A DNA stretch of 64,000 nt from Okapia johnstoni (taxonomy: Eukaryota > Chordata > Mammalia > Artiodactyla > Giraffidae): contig CM044311.1 in assembly GCA_024291935.2 (NCBI GenBank), forward strand, positions 20,049,001-20,113,000. Reading direction: 5' to 3'. The position numbers and the translations under genes are program-made. Every line of letters begins with the position of its first letter. Positions within the stretch are counted from its first letter, which is position 1. Below are positions 1-11,209 of the stretch, piece by piece. Under the pieces are notes generated by a model. The model was not told the origin of the DNA and made no database searches. It saw only the letters and a list, made by a program, of their open reading frames with translations.

Positions 1-96
1 TCATCCCCTTCTCCTCCTGCCCCCAATTCTTCCCAGCATCAGGGTCTTTTCCAATGAGTCAACTCTTCACATGAGGTGGCCAAAGTATTACCCCAT
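1..96 (-). mobile_element. BovB LINE (RTE) 3' fragment, cut by window edge
   Basis: The first 96 bases match the antisense of the BovB ORF2 C-terminal region, with the same wording as the copies at 4.3 and 62.3 kb (ccttctcctcctgcccccaa, then the ggtggccaaagta block). It continues beyond the left edge, so full length and target-site duplications cannot be seen. Confidence 0.85.
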
Positions 97-104
97 GTTA
101 ATTG

Positions 105-345
105 TCGTATTATTAACAATAACAAAGATGTGGACACAACCAAAGTGTCTATGAAGGGATGAGGGATAAAGAAAATGTACATAAATACAATGAAATGTTG
201 GTCAGCCATTTTAAAAAAAAGAATAAATCTTGCCATTTGCAACAGTACGGACAGAACTTTAGTTCATTATGCTAAGTGAAATAAGTCAGAGAGAGAAAAG
301 ACAAACACCGTACAATTTCACACACACTTGGATGGAAGCCACTGT
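105..345 (+). mobile_element. Old L1 LINE 3'-UTR fragment
   Basis: The order of phrases (caaagatgtggacacaacca, then a 'tacaatgaaatgttggtcagcc' type block, 'cttgccatttgcaacag' and 'gctaagtgaaataagtcaga') is that of the sense-strand 3' part of mammalian L1 elements. It is diverged and ends without a clear poly(A), so it is a truncated old copy. Confidence 0.75.
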
Positions 346-994
346 GATTTCCAATGTAACATAAGGTTCAGTTTTAATAAAGACCAATGGTTCAGTTTTA
401 CCTTGAAGATCAAAAGAATCAAAGATTATATGCCTTGTTCCTCTAATTGCTCACATGCCTCAAGCTAGATGAAGTCAGATTGTTTAAGTACCATACATGT
501 CTAACACACCAGAGGCCAAAATGCTTTTCAAAGATGAATTTGGAAAACCAAATATGATAGTATTAACCCATTTTTTTTTAGCATGTTTCATGTCCTTTAT
601 TATATCGTGTAAATTATTTGAACCAGGAAGAAGCTCCTCCTAAAACAACAGCAAAATCATTGCTGTGGGTTTTTCTGTAATAAGCTCAGCTGGGGAGTAA
701 GTGATAGAATTCTTCTCTAGCAGCAACAGAACTGATAATCAATGTTGCTCTTCTTCTGTATGATTGATCACCTGGCTCAGTGTTACCATTATGGAGAATT
801 AAGTATTGATTTAACGTCCTCATTTGGAAACAAACAAACAAACAAAAAATAGCAACTTAATTACAAACTACTCCTGGGGAACTCTGAGAGCCTCTGGGAA
901 AATATGAAACATATTAAATGAATTAAGTTATAATGTGATCATGCCTAAACTGTCTTAGTGTGATTTTTTTTTTTAACTTTATCTTGCAAAGTAT
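346..994. other. Unassigned AT-rich DNA
   Basis: No gene or clear repeat was recognised. It contains a (CAAA)-type run near 830-848 and a T-run near 965. Confidence 0.5.
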
Positions 995-1211
995 GAAAGT
1001 GAAAGTGTTAGCTGCTCAGTTGGTGTCTGACTCTTCTCAACCTGATGGACTGCAGCCTGCCAGGCTCCTCTGTCCATGGAATTCTCCAGACAAGAATACT
1101 GGAGTGGGTTGACGTTTCTTTCTCCAAGAGATCTTCTTGACCCAGGGATCAAACCTGTGTCTCCTGCATTGCAGACAAATTGTTTACCATTTGAGCCACC
1201 AGGGAAGCCTA
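995..1211 (-). mobile_element. Bov-tA SINE, antisense
   Basis: A full antisense Bov-tA. It begins with the tail motif gtgaaagtgaaagtgttag, contains gtctgactctt and ccaggctcctctgtccatgg, and ends with the tRNA-related head read backwards (gagccaccagggaagcc). Confidence 0.92.
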
Positions 1212-1305
1212 GGATAAGAGCAAATCCATGAGGAGAAAAGATGTCCCAGTTGTTTTAATAAGTTATAATATCTTAATCCTACATAATTAACTTAGTGCAT
1301 TTAGA

Positions 1306-1549
1306 ACCTTAGAATGTTATTTGCGTGTGTGCTAAGTTGCTTCAGTCTTGTCTGACTCTATGCGACCCTGTGAACTGTAGCCCGCCAGGCTCCTCTATCC
1401 ATGGGATTCTCCAGGCAAGAATACTGGGGCAGGTTGCCATTTCCTTCTCCAGGGGATCTTTCCAACCTAGGGAGCAAACCTGCATCTCTTATGTCTCCTG
1501 CCTTGGCAAATGGGTTCTTTACCACTAGTGCCACCTTGGAATGCTGTTT
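1306..1549 (-). mobile_element. Bov-tA SINE with target-site duplications
   Basis: Antisense Bov-tA occupying about 1323-1532. It is flanked by diverged 17-base duplications beginning accttagaatg (1306-1322) and accttggaatg (1533-1549), with 3 mismatches. Same orientation as the copy 110 bases upstream but an independent insertion. Confidence 0.9.
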
Positions 1550-1784
1550 AATTGATGTTAGAATCACTTTTTATAAACAATTTTACTTTTAAAAAATCAT
1601 ACAGGGAAATTGGAGCTGTCCATTTCCATAGTCTCTAAAATATATCTGGATTATGATTATGACACAGTGCACTCCAATGTAACATTTGCAGTTGGGTCCA
1701 GCCTTCCAGAGCTAGCACATCTACATATGTTATTCACCTCCATGTTATAATCTAAGACTGCAGATTCCACAAGGAGACCCACTG

Positions 1785-1955
1785 CTTTTAAATCTTGGCT
1801 CTGACACTTAATGACAATACAGTTTGCACCAGGTTATTCATCCCTCTGGGCTTCAGCTTCCTTTCTTGTACAATGGATACAAAGTATCATCTTCATCAGG
1901 TTTTTGTGAGATTCAGTGAAACAGTCTATGAAAAGTAGTTAAATAGTGCTTGGGT
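1785..1955 (+). mobile_element. MIR SINE (ancient)
   Basis: Diverged sense MIR: 'atcttggctctgacactta', then a core resembling 'ctctgggcttcagcttcc', 'tgtacaatgga' and 'gtgagattcagtgaaa', ending near 'agtgcttgg'. The order matches the MIR consensus; divergence is high, as expected for this age. Confidence 0.75.
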
Positions 1956-1959
1956 TTAC

Positions 1960-3269
1960 TACTCATCCGCTGCAATTAACTTTGTGCTCATCTGTATTTT
2001 GGGTGGTGACAATATTAACTCCTTCCATGCAGTTTTTGAAAAGTTCACACATAATTCACTTTAAACACACCTCTGAACCCCTATTCTTATTATTGTTGTC
2101 ATTCTTCCTTCACTTGCATTCAAATCTTTCTCTCTCTCTTGTATGATTTTTCCAAACTGGTTTATTTCTTAGATCTGCAAATTTCTTTGAGCAATTTGAT
2201 AATTGACATAGAGCAAAGAGATCTTAAAGTCTTCACTCAAAGACAATTTGCTTAACTAATAGCCCTGTTAGTTTCCTGAACAGCCCTGCTGTCCGTATAT
2301 CTCATAAAAAGAAAGACACAAATAGATCACTTTATCTGATTTCAAAATAATATCTATGTCTTGAAAAGAGACTTTAAATTTGACAGAGTAGCAAAGAGTC
2401 TGTAGATATATTCCCTTTTAATCAAGTATTTGTCAAAACTGTCATTTTTTAATACACTTTCTGGCACTGATTAAGAAACATGAATTTTCTTAGTGAATCA
2501 CAAGAATCTCTCCATCTTCCTTAAAACCTCAATAAAAAAGATTTTCTATATTTGAAAACAGAAAATATTAGTAGTAACACAAACATTGCTCTTAACACTT
2601 GTCTGAGATATCAGGCTTTCCCTTGTTTACAGAGCTGTTATTTGTGGCTCACATTTACATGGCATAGAAAAATGAGAATGAGCTATTTCCCCTTGGCTCA
2701 TAGCCAACATTAAAAGCATCTACTGTTGATCACTAGTTACTTTAGAGAATATCCTACTTTCTCAAATCTAGTCCTGCAGGCTCAAAACCAGTTAAGATTT
2801 TCAAATAGAATAAATCTACATAGAAATCCAAGCAAAACTATTTACCAAGAAGATGAGATTGACATATTTTTATTCATTTCAAATGAAAAAGTAAACAAAT
2901 TACATGTAACAATGTAACTTTTTTTTTTTTACGATGTAACTTTTATGTTAGCATAAAAATGCATCATTTTTCTCCAATCACATGAGTAATCCAGTCATCT
3001 CAGTAGGTTCTTTGAAAACTATACAGTTAAAACAAATAAAAGCATTCAATGTTTAATTATATTAATGCATTTATTGTTACAATTCTCTCAGTTATCTCTC
3101 CTGGTGTATTAGCCATAATTTGGGTTATTGTTTTAATTATCCTTACCTGCAATAACCCTCATAAAAATAAGCTACAATCTCAGTGATTTATAAGGCTTAA
3201 TATTTTTCCCAGTGTTGAATATGCAGATGGCTCTAGAAAATCTGGTTCAGGCCTTTTGGGTGGATTTAG
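1960..3269. other. Unassigned AT-rich DNA
   Basis: About 1.3 kb without recognisable genes or young repeats. The short open frames here have no recognisable domains. A T-run lies near 2920. Confidence 0.5.
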
Positions 3270-3445
3270 CTCTGTCCTAGGGGACAACAGAAGATGAGAT
3301 GGTTGGATGGCATCACCGATTCAATGGACATGGGTTTGGGTGGACTCCGGGAGTTGGTGATGGACAGAGAGGCCTGACGTGCTGTGATTCATGGGGTCAT
3401 AAAGAGTCGGACATGACTGAGCGACTGAACTGAAACTCTGTCCTA
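3270..3445 (+). mobile_element. BovB 3' end with 10-base target-site duplication
   Basis: A 5'-truncated BovB 3' end (3280-3435), from ggggacaacagaagatgag to gagcgactgaactgaaa. Exact direct repeats ctctgtccta flank it at 3270-3279 and 3436-3445, fixing both borders of a target-primed insertion. Confidence 0.93.
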
Positions 3446-3914
3446 CCAGTCTTCTCACTTGGGATTCAATCTGACAGAACATAGGTTGCCAAAGGCATAC
3501 TCCTTACAAGGTAGAAGGCAGGAACAAGAGAAAGCAAGCCTACTATCCGTAGCATAGGGAAGAATATTTCTTCCATGCAGGGAAGAAGAGGACAGTGCAT
3601 ATTTGCTCAACGATAATATAATCTACCACAGATGGCTTCTGAAAGCATTAGATGTTTAAATCTTCTTTTTTTCTGTGCCTGATAGCAAAATTGCCAAATT
3701 TCTCATTATCTCTTCCTTCTTTATATGTTTCTGTACTAGTCTATTCAACCCTGCAGACCAGAGAAACATTTAATTTCCTAGATAAAATTTCATTCACTCC
3801 TCTGATGAAACTTGTGTGACTCAAACTCATTTTCCTTAAGTAGTTCTTGGTTTGTTGTTGCCAAATTGTAGATCGCAAGCAATAATAAATAAAATATGGA
3901 GTGAAAATTAATCT
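3446..3914. other. Unassigned AT-rich DNA
   Basis: No gene or clear repeat recognised. Confidence 0.5.
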
Positions 3915-3993
3915 TGAAAGTGTTAGTCGTGTCATGTCCGACTCCTAGTGGCCCTATATTGTAGCCCACCAGGCTCCTCTGTTCATGTAATTG
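3915..3993 (-). mobile_element. Truncated Bov-tA SINE
   Basis: The antisense SINE tail half is present (gaaagtgttagtcgtgtcat, cccaccaggctcctctg); the tRNA-related head is missing. A 5'-truncated copy. Confidence 0.8.
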
Positions 3994-4168
3994 TTGGAGT
4001 AACTGAAGATTGAGTTTAACAAGTGAAATAATAGTTGCCTTATTCTCTATGCTGATTATTTACATCTGAAAATTTGAGTTGGTTTAAACGCGATGCAAGC
4101 AATTGAAGCTATAAATTTTAGGAAATGGTAGAGGGCATGTAAGAAAGTTATCTAGAAGGAAATATGTA

Positions 4169-5108
4169 AGTTCAGTTCAGTTCGGTCACTCAGTCGTGTC
4201 CGACTCTTTGCGACCCCATGAATCGCAGCACACCAGGCCTCCCTGTCCATCACCAACTCCAGGAGTTTACCCAAACCCATGTCCATTGAGTTGATGATGC
4301 CATCCAGACATCTCATCCTCTGTCGTCCCCTTCTCCTCCTGCCCCCAATCCTTCTCAGCATCAAGGTCTTTCCCAATGAGTCAACTCTTCGCATGAGGTG
4401 GCCAAAGTACTGGAGTTTCAGCTTCAACATCTGTCCTTCCAATGAACACCCAGGACTGATCTCCTTTAAGTTGGACTGGTTGGATCTCCTTGCAGTCCAA
4501 GGGACTCTCAAGAGTCTTCTCCAACACCACAGTTCAAAAGCATCAATTCTTCAGTGCTCAGCTTTCTTCATGGTTGAACTCTCACATCCACACATGACCA
4601 CTGGAAAAACCATAGCCTTGACTAGATGGACCTTTGTTGACAAAGTAATGTCTCTGCTTTTTTTTTTTTAATCTTATTTATTTTTTTTTAATTTTTAATT
4701 AATTTATCTATTTTTTAACTTTACAATATTGTATTTGTTTTGCCATACATTGACATGAATCCATCATGGGTGTACATGTTTTCCCCTTCCAGAACCCCCC
4801 TCCCACCTCCCTCCCCATCCCATCCCTCCGGGTCATCCCAGTGCACCAGCCCCAAGTGCCCTGTATCATGCATCGAACCTGTCTCTGCTTTTTAACATGC
4901 TATCCAGGTTGGTCATAACTTTCCTTCCAAGGAGTAAGCGTCTTTTAATTTCTTGGCTGCAATCACCAACTGCGGTGATTTTGGAGCCCCCCAAAATAAA
5001 GTCTGACACTGTTTCCACTGTTTCCCCATCAATTTCCCATGAAGTGATGGGACCAGATGCCATGATCTTAGTTTTCTGAATGTTGAGCTTTAAGTCAACT
5101 TTTTTACT
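4169..5108 (-). mobile_element. BovB LINE 3' fragment (ORF2 C-terminal region), interrupted
   Basis: Antisense BovB running from the 3' tail (ttcagttcagttcggtcact) upstream to the region encoding 'ASGPITSWEIDGETVET'. On the minus strand it reads the ORF2 C-terminal domain ([17 protein letters not shown] near the end), downstream of the reverse-transcriptase core. An L1 3' end splits it at 4663-4879. It lacks the endonuclease and RT core, so it cannot be active. Confidence 0.92.
4649..4893 (-). mobile_element. L1 3'-UTR insertion inside BovB, with TSD
   Basis: An antisense artiodactyl L1 3' end (poly(T) from about 4663, then acaatattgtatttg, the ccctccccatcccatccctc block and catcgaacct). It is flanked by the duplication gtctctgcttttt at 4650-4662 and 4881-4893. 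It is severely 5'-truncated and younger than the BovB it splits. Confidence 0.9.
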
Positions 5109-5111
5109 CTT

Positions 5112-8100
5112 TTCTTAAGACTATGATAATTGGGAAAGTAATTAGAGATATTTGGCATTGATTCTGGCAGGAAAGAAAATAAATACTGTAATACCAGACA
5201 AATGCAATCCAGTGAGCTGCCTGTCAGGGTGGAAAAATTATTTTTGAAGGTAGTAAAAACTGAGGCTGCATCAGGGGTGTGTAGAGAGAATGCAAGATAT
5301 ATTGAAATATTGGAACTTATGACCTTAAAGATCTTGGCCAAACATGATGTTAACAGAATGATCGATTGTGTACTAATGGCTACAATTATTGTGCTAACCT
5401 ATGCACATTGTGAGGGGAAAGTAAAATCAGCTCATTTTTAGCTGTTATTTGCATCATCATTATCACTATAAAATGCTTTACTCAGCTATGAAGTTACTCA
5501 CAAGACCAACAGTTTGGATCATTTAAAACTGGACAAAATTCTGGAAAATATGCTTAGAGAATAGTTTTGCATAGCAAAGTGATTCCTTTGTTTACCCAAA
5601 ATATCTTACCTGCCAGTAATTTCTTCAGAACAGTAAAGTAATACTTAGGATAATTACACTATATAGGAAATTATACTACATATCTCTCATACACATTATG
5701 TTGCCATATGCAATACATTTTGTTCTGTTTTTTTTTCTTTAAATCAACATAATCTCATTTTATAGCTTCTCTTAGTTCATATGTCTTTTAATTCATCATA
5801 TTTAGTAGCCAGATAATCATACCACTTTTCTATTAAAGAACAACAGGGCACAAGACACCTTTTCTTACAAAAGATTTTCCTTCAATAGGAAATATATTTA
5901 ATAGCAAGTATATTTTTAACATAATAATACAATTCTGGTCAGGTACCTGCCAAATGTAATGGCAGGATATGATTATCCTGAACTCCCTTCCCACTTGAAA
6001 CAGAAAGTCATAAAAAACAAAATGTTAAAAGAAAAAAAGTAAAAGGAACAAGCTAAGTTCAAAATAAACACAGAGCAGTCATGGGTAAAATATATTTGTA
6101 TAATGGGTTTGAATCAAAAAGAAGGAAGAAAAGGCTTTACTTCTCTGGAGTAATAGGAATTTAAGGCATCCTCTAAAAGGTGAGATCATGCTGCTGAGTC
6201 CTTGAAATCAGAAACTGAGAGCTCACCCTCTCTCAGATAAAAGCAAAGTTAGAGGAAAAAAGAGTCTGATAGTCTGTGTCCCACTTTTTTACAATGTGTA
6301 TGTAGTATTTCTTCATATAGCTTAGATCAGTGTTTTAAAAAATTATTTACCAGTAAGAATTTCTGTTTGAAAGTTATCTTGGACACCCATTTACAAAACA
6401 AAATCAAACCAGCCTTCATTTAAGCATAAGAAGTGTTTGGCATTTCACTTTCCATTCTAAATATTTCTTCTCCGCTTCTGTAAACCTTGATGAGGTTTAC
6501 AAAATGCTTTTGGTTCTAGAGAATTAAATTAAAAAAAAAAATTGAGTCATAGAAAGATATGTAATTACCTTTATGTGATATAAATAATATATTCCACAAT
6601 ATTTTTAGGATTTCTTTTTCAAAATGAAATGTAAACACACATACACACACACAGAAATAACCTAAAAAAAAAAAATCACCTCCCCTGAATTGAAATCACT
6701 CTTAATTATTTAATTTCAAATTATAATTCTTTGCTATAATAATTTTTATCTATTTTAAAAAATGTTTTAACTAAAGGGCAATGCTTATTTAAGCTTATAA
6801 AACTGAGAAACTTTGTAAAGGAAGACTTGCTGTCTTTTTTCCCTCTAGGCCTGAGGAACATAGATTGAAATGAACTTGAACATTATTGCACAATGTTTCA
6901 TTAAATTAAACTCCAAAATCTCAATTAGCTATGGTGTTTTATTTTTATGTTACTTTAATTTTTAAAAATCACTTTAGAGTTTATTTACTGATAAACCATG
7001 AAGAATTTCAAGAAATTTCTGATATTGCCCTGCATGATTATTTTTTTTTTAAGTCAGAAATATGTATCTGCAGCTTTTGGAAAAATTGAGATTACTTTCC
7101 ATCATAGATAAGGAACAGTAATCACACAGGTAATATTTGAGCCACAATATGACATACAGTTGGGTAGCTTAATATATCACAACTACAAAACTGAGTACAA
7201 AGGACAACAGTATTATCAACTTGAGTTCAGTTATTGATGTCCTGGCAATGCCAACATGAGTATTAATTATAATTTCATAGGAAGAGTGATTCTTGAGGCA
7301 TTTTAGCTATGAGATTTCATTTTTTATTGTTAGTCTAACCCAAGCTTATGCAACGGGTAACATTTACCAACTGTGATAAAAGTTTTAGTGATGATTCTGA
7401 AATCCTTTTACAAGGACATATTATTTTATTTATTTTGCTGAAATAGAGATAGCTCTTTTATTAAATATATGGTCCAGTGCACATTATATTTGTATATGAT
7501 GTTTCCACTGTGCTCTATTTATTTACAATACATTCAAATTTTATGCTTAAAACATATATTTCTAAAGTTTCTCTTAATTATTCAAAGAAAACATGGTAAA
7601 TTTCTTGGTAGTTTATCTGAGATGGTTATATGATATATAGTGTTCACTCTGTGTCTGATTGTCATTAAGTGTGTCTTTTCAGTATCCTATATTCTTTAAT
7701 TCTCAACTTTATGATTCACATTCTGTAGTATTCTAGGGGGAAAAATTTAGTGTGACAGCCTTGTCCCTTTTGCCTCATATTTAAGACTATTCTCTAGTCC
7801 TTAGTAATCTCATGTATACCTAGAGTTGTAGCTGCCATCTTGAGGCTGTTAACTTTTAACTTCAGGTTTTACCTCTTCTATTCATTTAACATTTAAATAT
7901 ATACTGTATGTACATTTTGAGCTTTGCACAATGTTAGGCAGATAATACAGTGGTCAATGAGGCAAATGCCTTTTCTATTTTCATGGATATTGCATTCATT
8001 TGGAGGTATCAGAAAATAAACAGAACCTGGATTTCAACTTTGAGTAAGTTGTGGTGAAGATGTTTGTCAGACATCTAAGTAGAAATGTCAAGAAGGCTGA

Positions 8101-8490
8101 TGCAACTGAGCTGATTTCTACTTGGCTGGTCCACTGCCACCACAGGTAGGACACAGTCAAAACTGAACTTGTTATTGCTGACCCAATCTGATTTTTTCTT
8201 TTTTTTCTTAAACTCACAGTTGTTGAAAATAGTAGTCTTCTTCATTGAGACAATCATGAAAATTGAGTATCATTCTAGACTCTATTTCCTCCACTCCCTG
8301 CATCGAATCGGTTACCCAGTTCTCTGACTCAACCTTCATATATAAGTCTCTGCATCTGTTTCTGCCATATTTATGTGTAACCTGGAGCATCATGACACAT
8401 TGCAAACTGCCCTCTCAGTATTTTATTAGACTCTTCCTCCAATGTAGACTTAAGTAGATCTTTTGCCTGCATAAACATGAATAATCACTA
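5112..8490. other. Unassigned AT-rich DNA
   Basis: About 3.4 kb of AT-rich sequence with A- and T-runs and a short (CA) patch near 6636. The short open frames, including 5202-5441 and 7996-8257, show no recognisable domain. No young SINE or LINE is seen. Confidence 0.5.
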
Positions 8491-8499
8491 CTTTATGTA

Positions 8500-8740
8500 C
8501 CAAAAACAAAGTCCATAGAATGAAATAAAATCCCTTCCATTATCTGGCTCTGTTCCTACCTCCAATTTGTATTTCTCACTGGCCTTATCTAGAACTGCAT
8601 GCTTCAGGCACACTGTTATTTTACTTTCCCAAACTTCCGCATGTCATATAAATTGACTTAGTCTTTATCTCTGTCTTGAATATGCCTTTTACATTTTTTC
8701 ACTTTTTCAACTTATCCCATGTATCACTTCCACACTGACT
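8500..8740 (+). mobile_element. Possible ancient L2 fragment
   Basis: Pyrimidine-rich sequence with the rhythm of an L2 3' region ('tccattatctggctctgtt', 'cttcaggcacactg', 'cttgaatatgccttt'). Divergence is high; this is a weak call. Confidence 0.35.
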
Positions 8741-9253
8741 TTTTTTTTCCCTACTGCTTTTGATTGTGTTATCAGCTGTGAACCTACAATCTTAGAGGAC
8801 ACATTTCAGTTTGCATTTTTTTTTAATGCAAGGTATAGAGATTAATGGGTTGTGTTATTAAAATTGTGCAATGGTTAATAAGGAAGAGGTGTCCTACAGC
8901 CAGAGTCTATAACTCTTCATTCTTTCACAGTCTGCATGACCTAGCTATATTCTGAATGCTTTATTCTTTTCTTAACTCAGTTGACTCTTTAGCTTCTGTC
9001 CCTCACTCCAAACCACATCTTCACATTATATTGATTCATCACTGGTTCATCACTTCCCTCTAGTCCCAAGGTTTGCTCATGGTTTTTCTGCTGTAGCTCC
9101 CATGATTCACTGCCATAATATGTCCATTTCTTAGTTTAACATTTGAAAGAATTATGAATGACTCGGCCCATATTTTTATAGATCGGGTCCCAGAATCCAC
9201 ATAGATCACTGGGTAGTCTCCACATTGGTTATTCTTTATTGTCTCCCATGCTG

Positions 9254-9456
9254 TGAAAGTGAAAGTGTTAGTCGCTCAGTTGTGTCTGACTCTTTGTGGT
9301 CCCATGGACTGTAGCCCAACAGGCTCCTCTGTCCTTGGAATTCTCCAGGCAAGAACACTGGAGTAGGTATCCATTCCCTTTTTCAGGAGATCTTCCTGAC
9401 CCAGGAATAGAACCTGGGTCTCCTGCATTGCAGGCAGATTCTTTACAATTTGAAGG
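9254..9456 (-). mobile_element. Bov-tA SINE, antisense
   Basis: Nearly complete antisense Bov-tA, from gtgaaagtgaaagtgttag through gaattctccaggcaagaa to the 'cattgcaggcagattcttta' head region. The last bases of the head are diverged. Confidence 0.9.
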
Positions 9457-9583
9457 GACAGTGGCAAAAGAGACAGTGACTCTAAAAGTTTCCATCAGGA
9501 AGGTGTATGGATGAGATTGATATCAGTGCGATACATTTCAAATTTTAATTATTATTGTGCACATTTTGTCTTTTCCAGTAACT

Positions 9584-9694
9584 AATACACTTCCTAGTGT
9601 GTTAGTCGCTCAGTCGTGTCTGACTCTTTGCGACCCCATGGACAGGTAGATTCTTTACCATCTGAGCTACCAGGGAAGCCCAATACACTTCCTA
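9584..9694 (-). mobile_element. Internally deleted Bov-tA with 13-base TSD
   Basis: Only about 85 bases of SINE lie between exact duplications aatacacttccta (9584-9596 and 9682-9694). Both SINE ends are present (gtgttagtcgctcag and ctgagctaccagggaagcc), but the middle is missing between gaccccatggac and aggtagattcttta. Confidence 0.92.
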
Positions 9695-9746
9695 AACCTG
9701 ATCTAATCATGTGTGTGTGTTACTACCAAAGATACTCATATTCTCT

Positions 9747-9748
<2 letters not shown>

Positions 9749-9784
<36 letters not shown>
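9749..9784. repeat. (CA)n microsatellite
   Basis: About 16 perfect CA units following 'ctctcca', ending in 'acacaaaagg'. Likely length-polymorphic. Confidence 0.95.
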
Positions 9785-9786
<2 letters not shown>

Positions 9787-9974
9787 CAAGACTATACCCA
9801 GATATTCTAAAATGTTTCTATTCATGTTAGAGCTCCAAATCCTCAAGACATATTCACCATTTTTATAATAGTTCACCCATATTCAGACATATTTTCTAGT
9901 TACACTGGGACCCTGTAAGACAAATAACAGATGTGAACACCAACAACTCACATATACATAATAACTGGAAAAGA

Positions 9975-10234
9975 ACAGAAGGAGGAAGTAGCTTTTCCCA
10001 CTAAGGAAAGGAGAGAAAGACATCCAGGACATCCTTACTTTCTCAGTTCAGTTCAATTCAGTCACTCAGTAGTGTCCAACTCTTTGTGACCCCATGGACT
10101 GCAGCACACCAGGCCTCCCTGCCCATCACCAACTCCCGGAGTTTACTCAAACTCATGTCCATTGAGTCGGTGATGCCATTCAACCATCTCTTTCTCTCCT
10201 TTCCTTAGTGGGAAAAGCTACTTCCTTCTTCTGT
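9975..10234. repeat. 46-base inverted repeat flanking a BovB remnant
   Basis: The arm at 9975-10020 (core gtagcttttcccactaagga) is the reverse complement of 10189-10234 at 45 of 46 positions. The 168-base loop (10021-10188) is mostly BovB-derived. Ordinary target-site duplications are direct, so this is not a standard insertion scar. Confidence 0.93.
10043..10187 (-). mobile_element. BovB 3'-end remnant
   Basis: Antisense BovB 3' end from ttcagttcaattcagtcact to gtcggtgatgccattcaacc, about 145 bases. It forms most of the loop of the surrounding inverted repeat. Confidence 0.9.
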
Positions 10235-10245
10235 ATATCTTATTT

Positions 10246-11156
10246 ACAAATGTCTCATGTTGTTTACATTAGCTTCTGGCCTGGAGGCCTGCTAACATCT
10301 TATGACTCTTTACTGATAAGGGTTGATCAGCCAAAACACTTGTTTTTTAAAGAATACAGGCACAGTGGATAATGACAAAGAAAGGATTCATTAACTCAAA
10401 GGTTTAAAGTAAAACCTGTTTTTTGTAATCTATCTTTTGCCTTGAGCTTAACAGAAAATAATTTGGTCCATAAAGTCATGGTACAGCAAGCTGGAACAAT
10501 GTAGCACAAAGGTCAGTTCTTTAACAAAAATCACCAGCTAGATTAACAATTGTCTTATTATTTTTATATTAAGTCTAAACCTTTATTTTTATAAGTTTCT
10601 AACTATTATACTTTTATTATACAGGCTCAGCACGTTAATAGCAAAAACACAGCAAGCAAATATAGACCGAATAACGTTTTATAGAATAATATTTCTTAGG
10701 TTTTCCCATAGGCTTTCTCCCCCTCGAAGGGTTCTGTGCCCATTGGGCTTTTTTGTGTGTTCAGGCTCTCAATGCTGTTGATTGTTGAGGAGCAGTCATG
10801 CATATTAGCTCCAAAGGCACAGGCACATTTGTCAAGCAAACTAAGATGCTAGCAAGAGAAGTTTAGATTAAAATACTCTTTTTTATCATGGATAATCTTA
10901 TAGGGTGCCACCGTTCGGGGGGCAACTCGATTAAAGTTTTAAATTGATCTGTTTGGGAAAAGATCAGGAAAGGTCTTCTGCCTAAGTCACAGAAATTAGG
11001 GAGCGGTCTATTATAGCAAGCATCAGAAAGATAGATATCATCTTTAAGGTGAGCGCCGAGGCAGCTTATCGAAATCCCTGAGGCCTGAGTTGCCTTGCTC
11101 GTCAGGTCTTCTCCTCATGACCTTATGGCTGGGATCTCGTGTGCTGGCTCCCGGCA
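10246..11156 (-). mobile_element. ERV-type LTR, antisense (probable solo LTR)
   Basis: A block of about 0.9 kb with base composition unlike its flanks. Its right end reads TGCCGGGAGCC on the minus strand, a plausible LTR start. The minus strand also carries TATAA-like sequence (near 10900) and an AATAAA signal (near 10580). No gag, pol or primer-binding site was recognised beside it, suggesting a solo LTR. Subfamily was not assigned. The words tatatcttattt at 10234-10245 and 11160-11171 may be flanking duplications, but 12 bases is longer than usual for ERVs. Confidence 0.55.
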
Positions 11157-11209
11157 CTATATATCTTATTTTGAGTTTTCCCAGGCTTAATTCAAGTCTG
11201 CGATAGTTT

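Noticed and set aside
995..1537. Tandem repeat array at 1.0-1.5 kb, possibly a segmental duplication
   Set aside because: The two units are independent Bov-tA insertions in the same orientation; the second has its own target-site duplication and the flanks are not duplicated.
9975..10234. Inverted repeat at 10 kb as a DNA transposon with terminal inverted repeats
   Set aside because: The interior is BovB sequence, there is no transposase, and no flanking target duplication was seen outside the arms.
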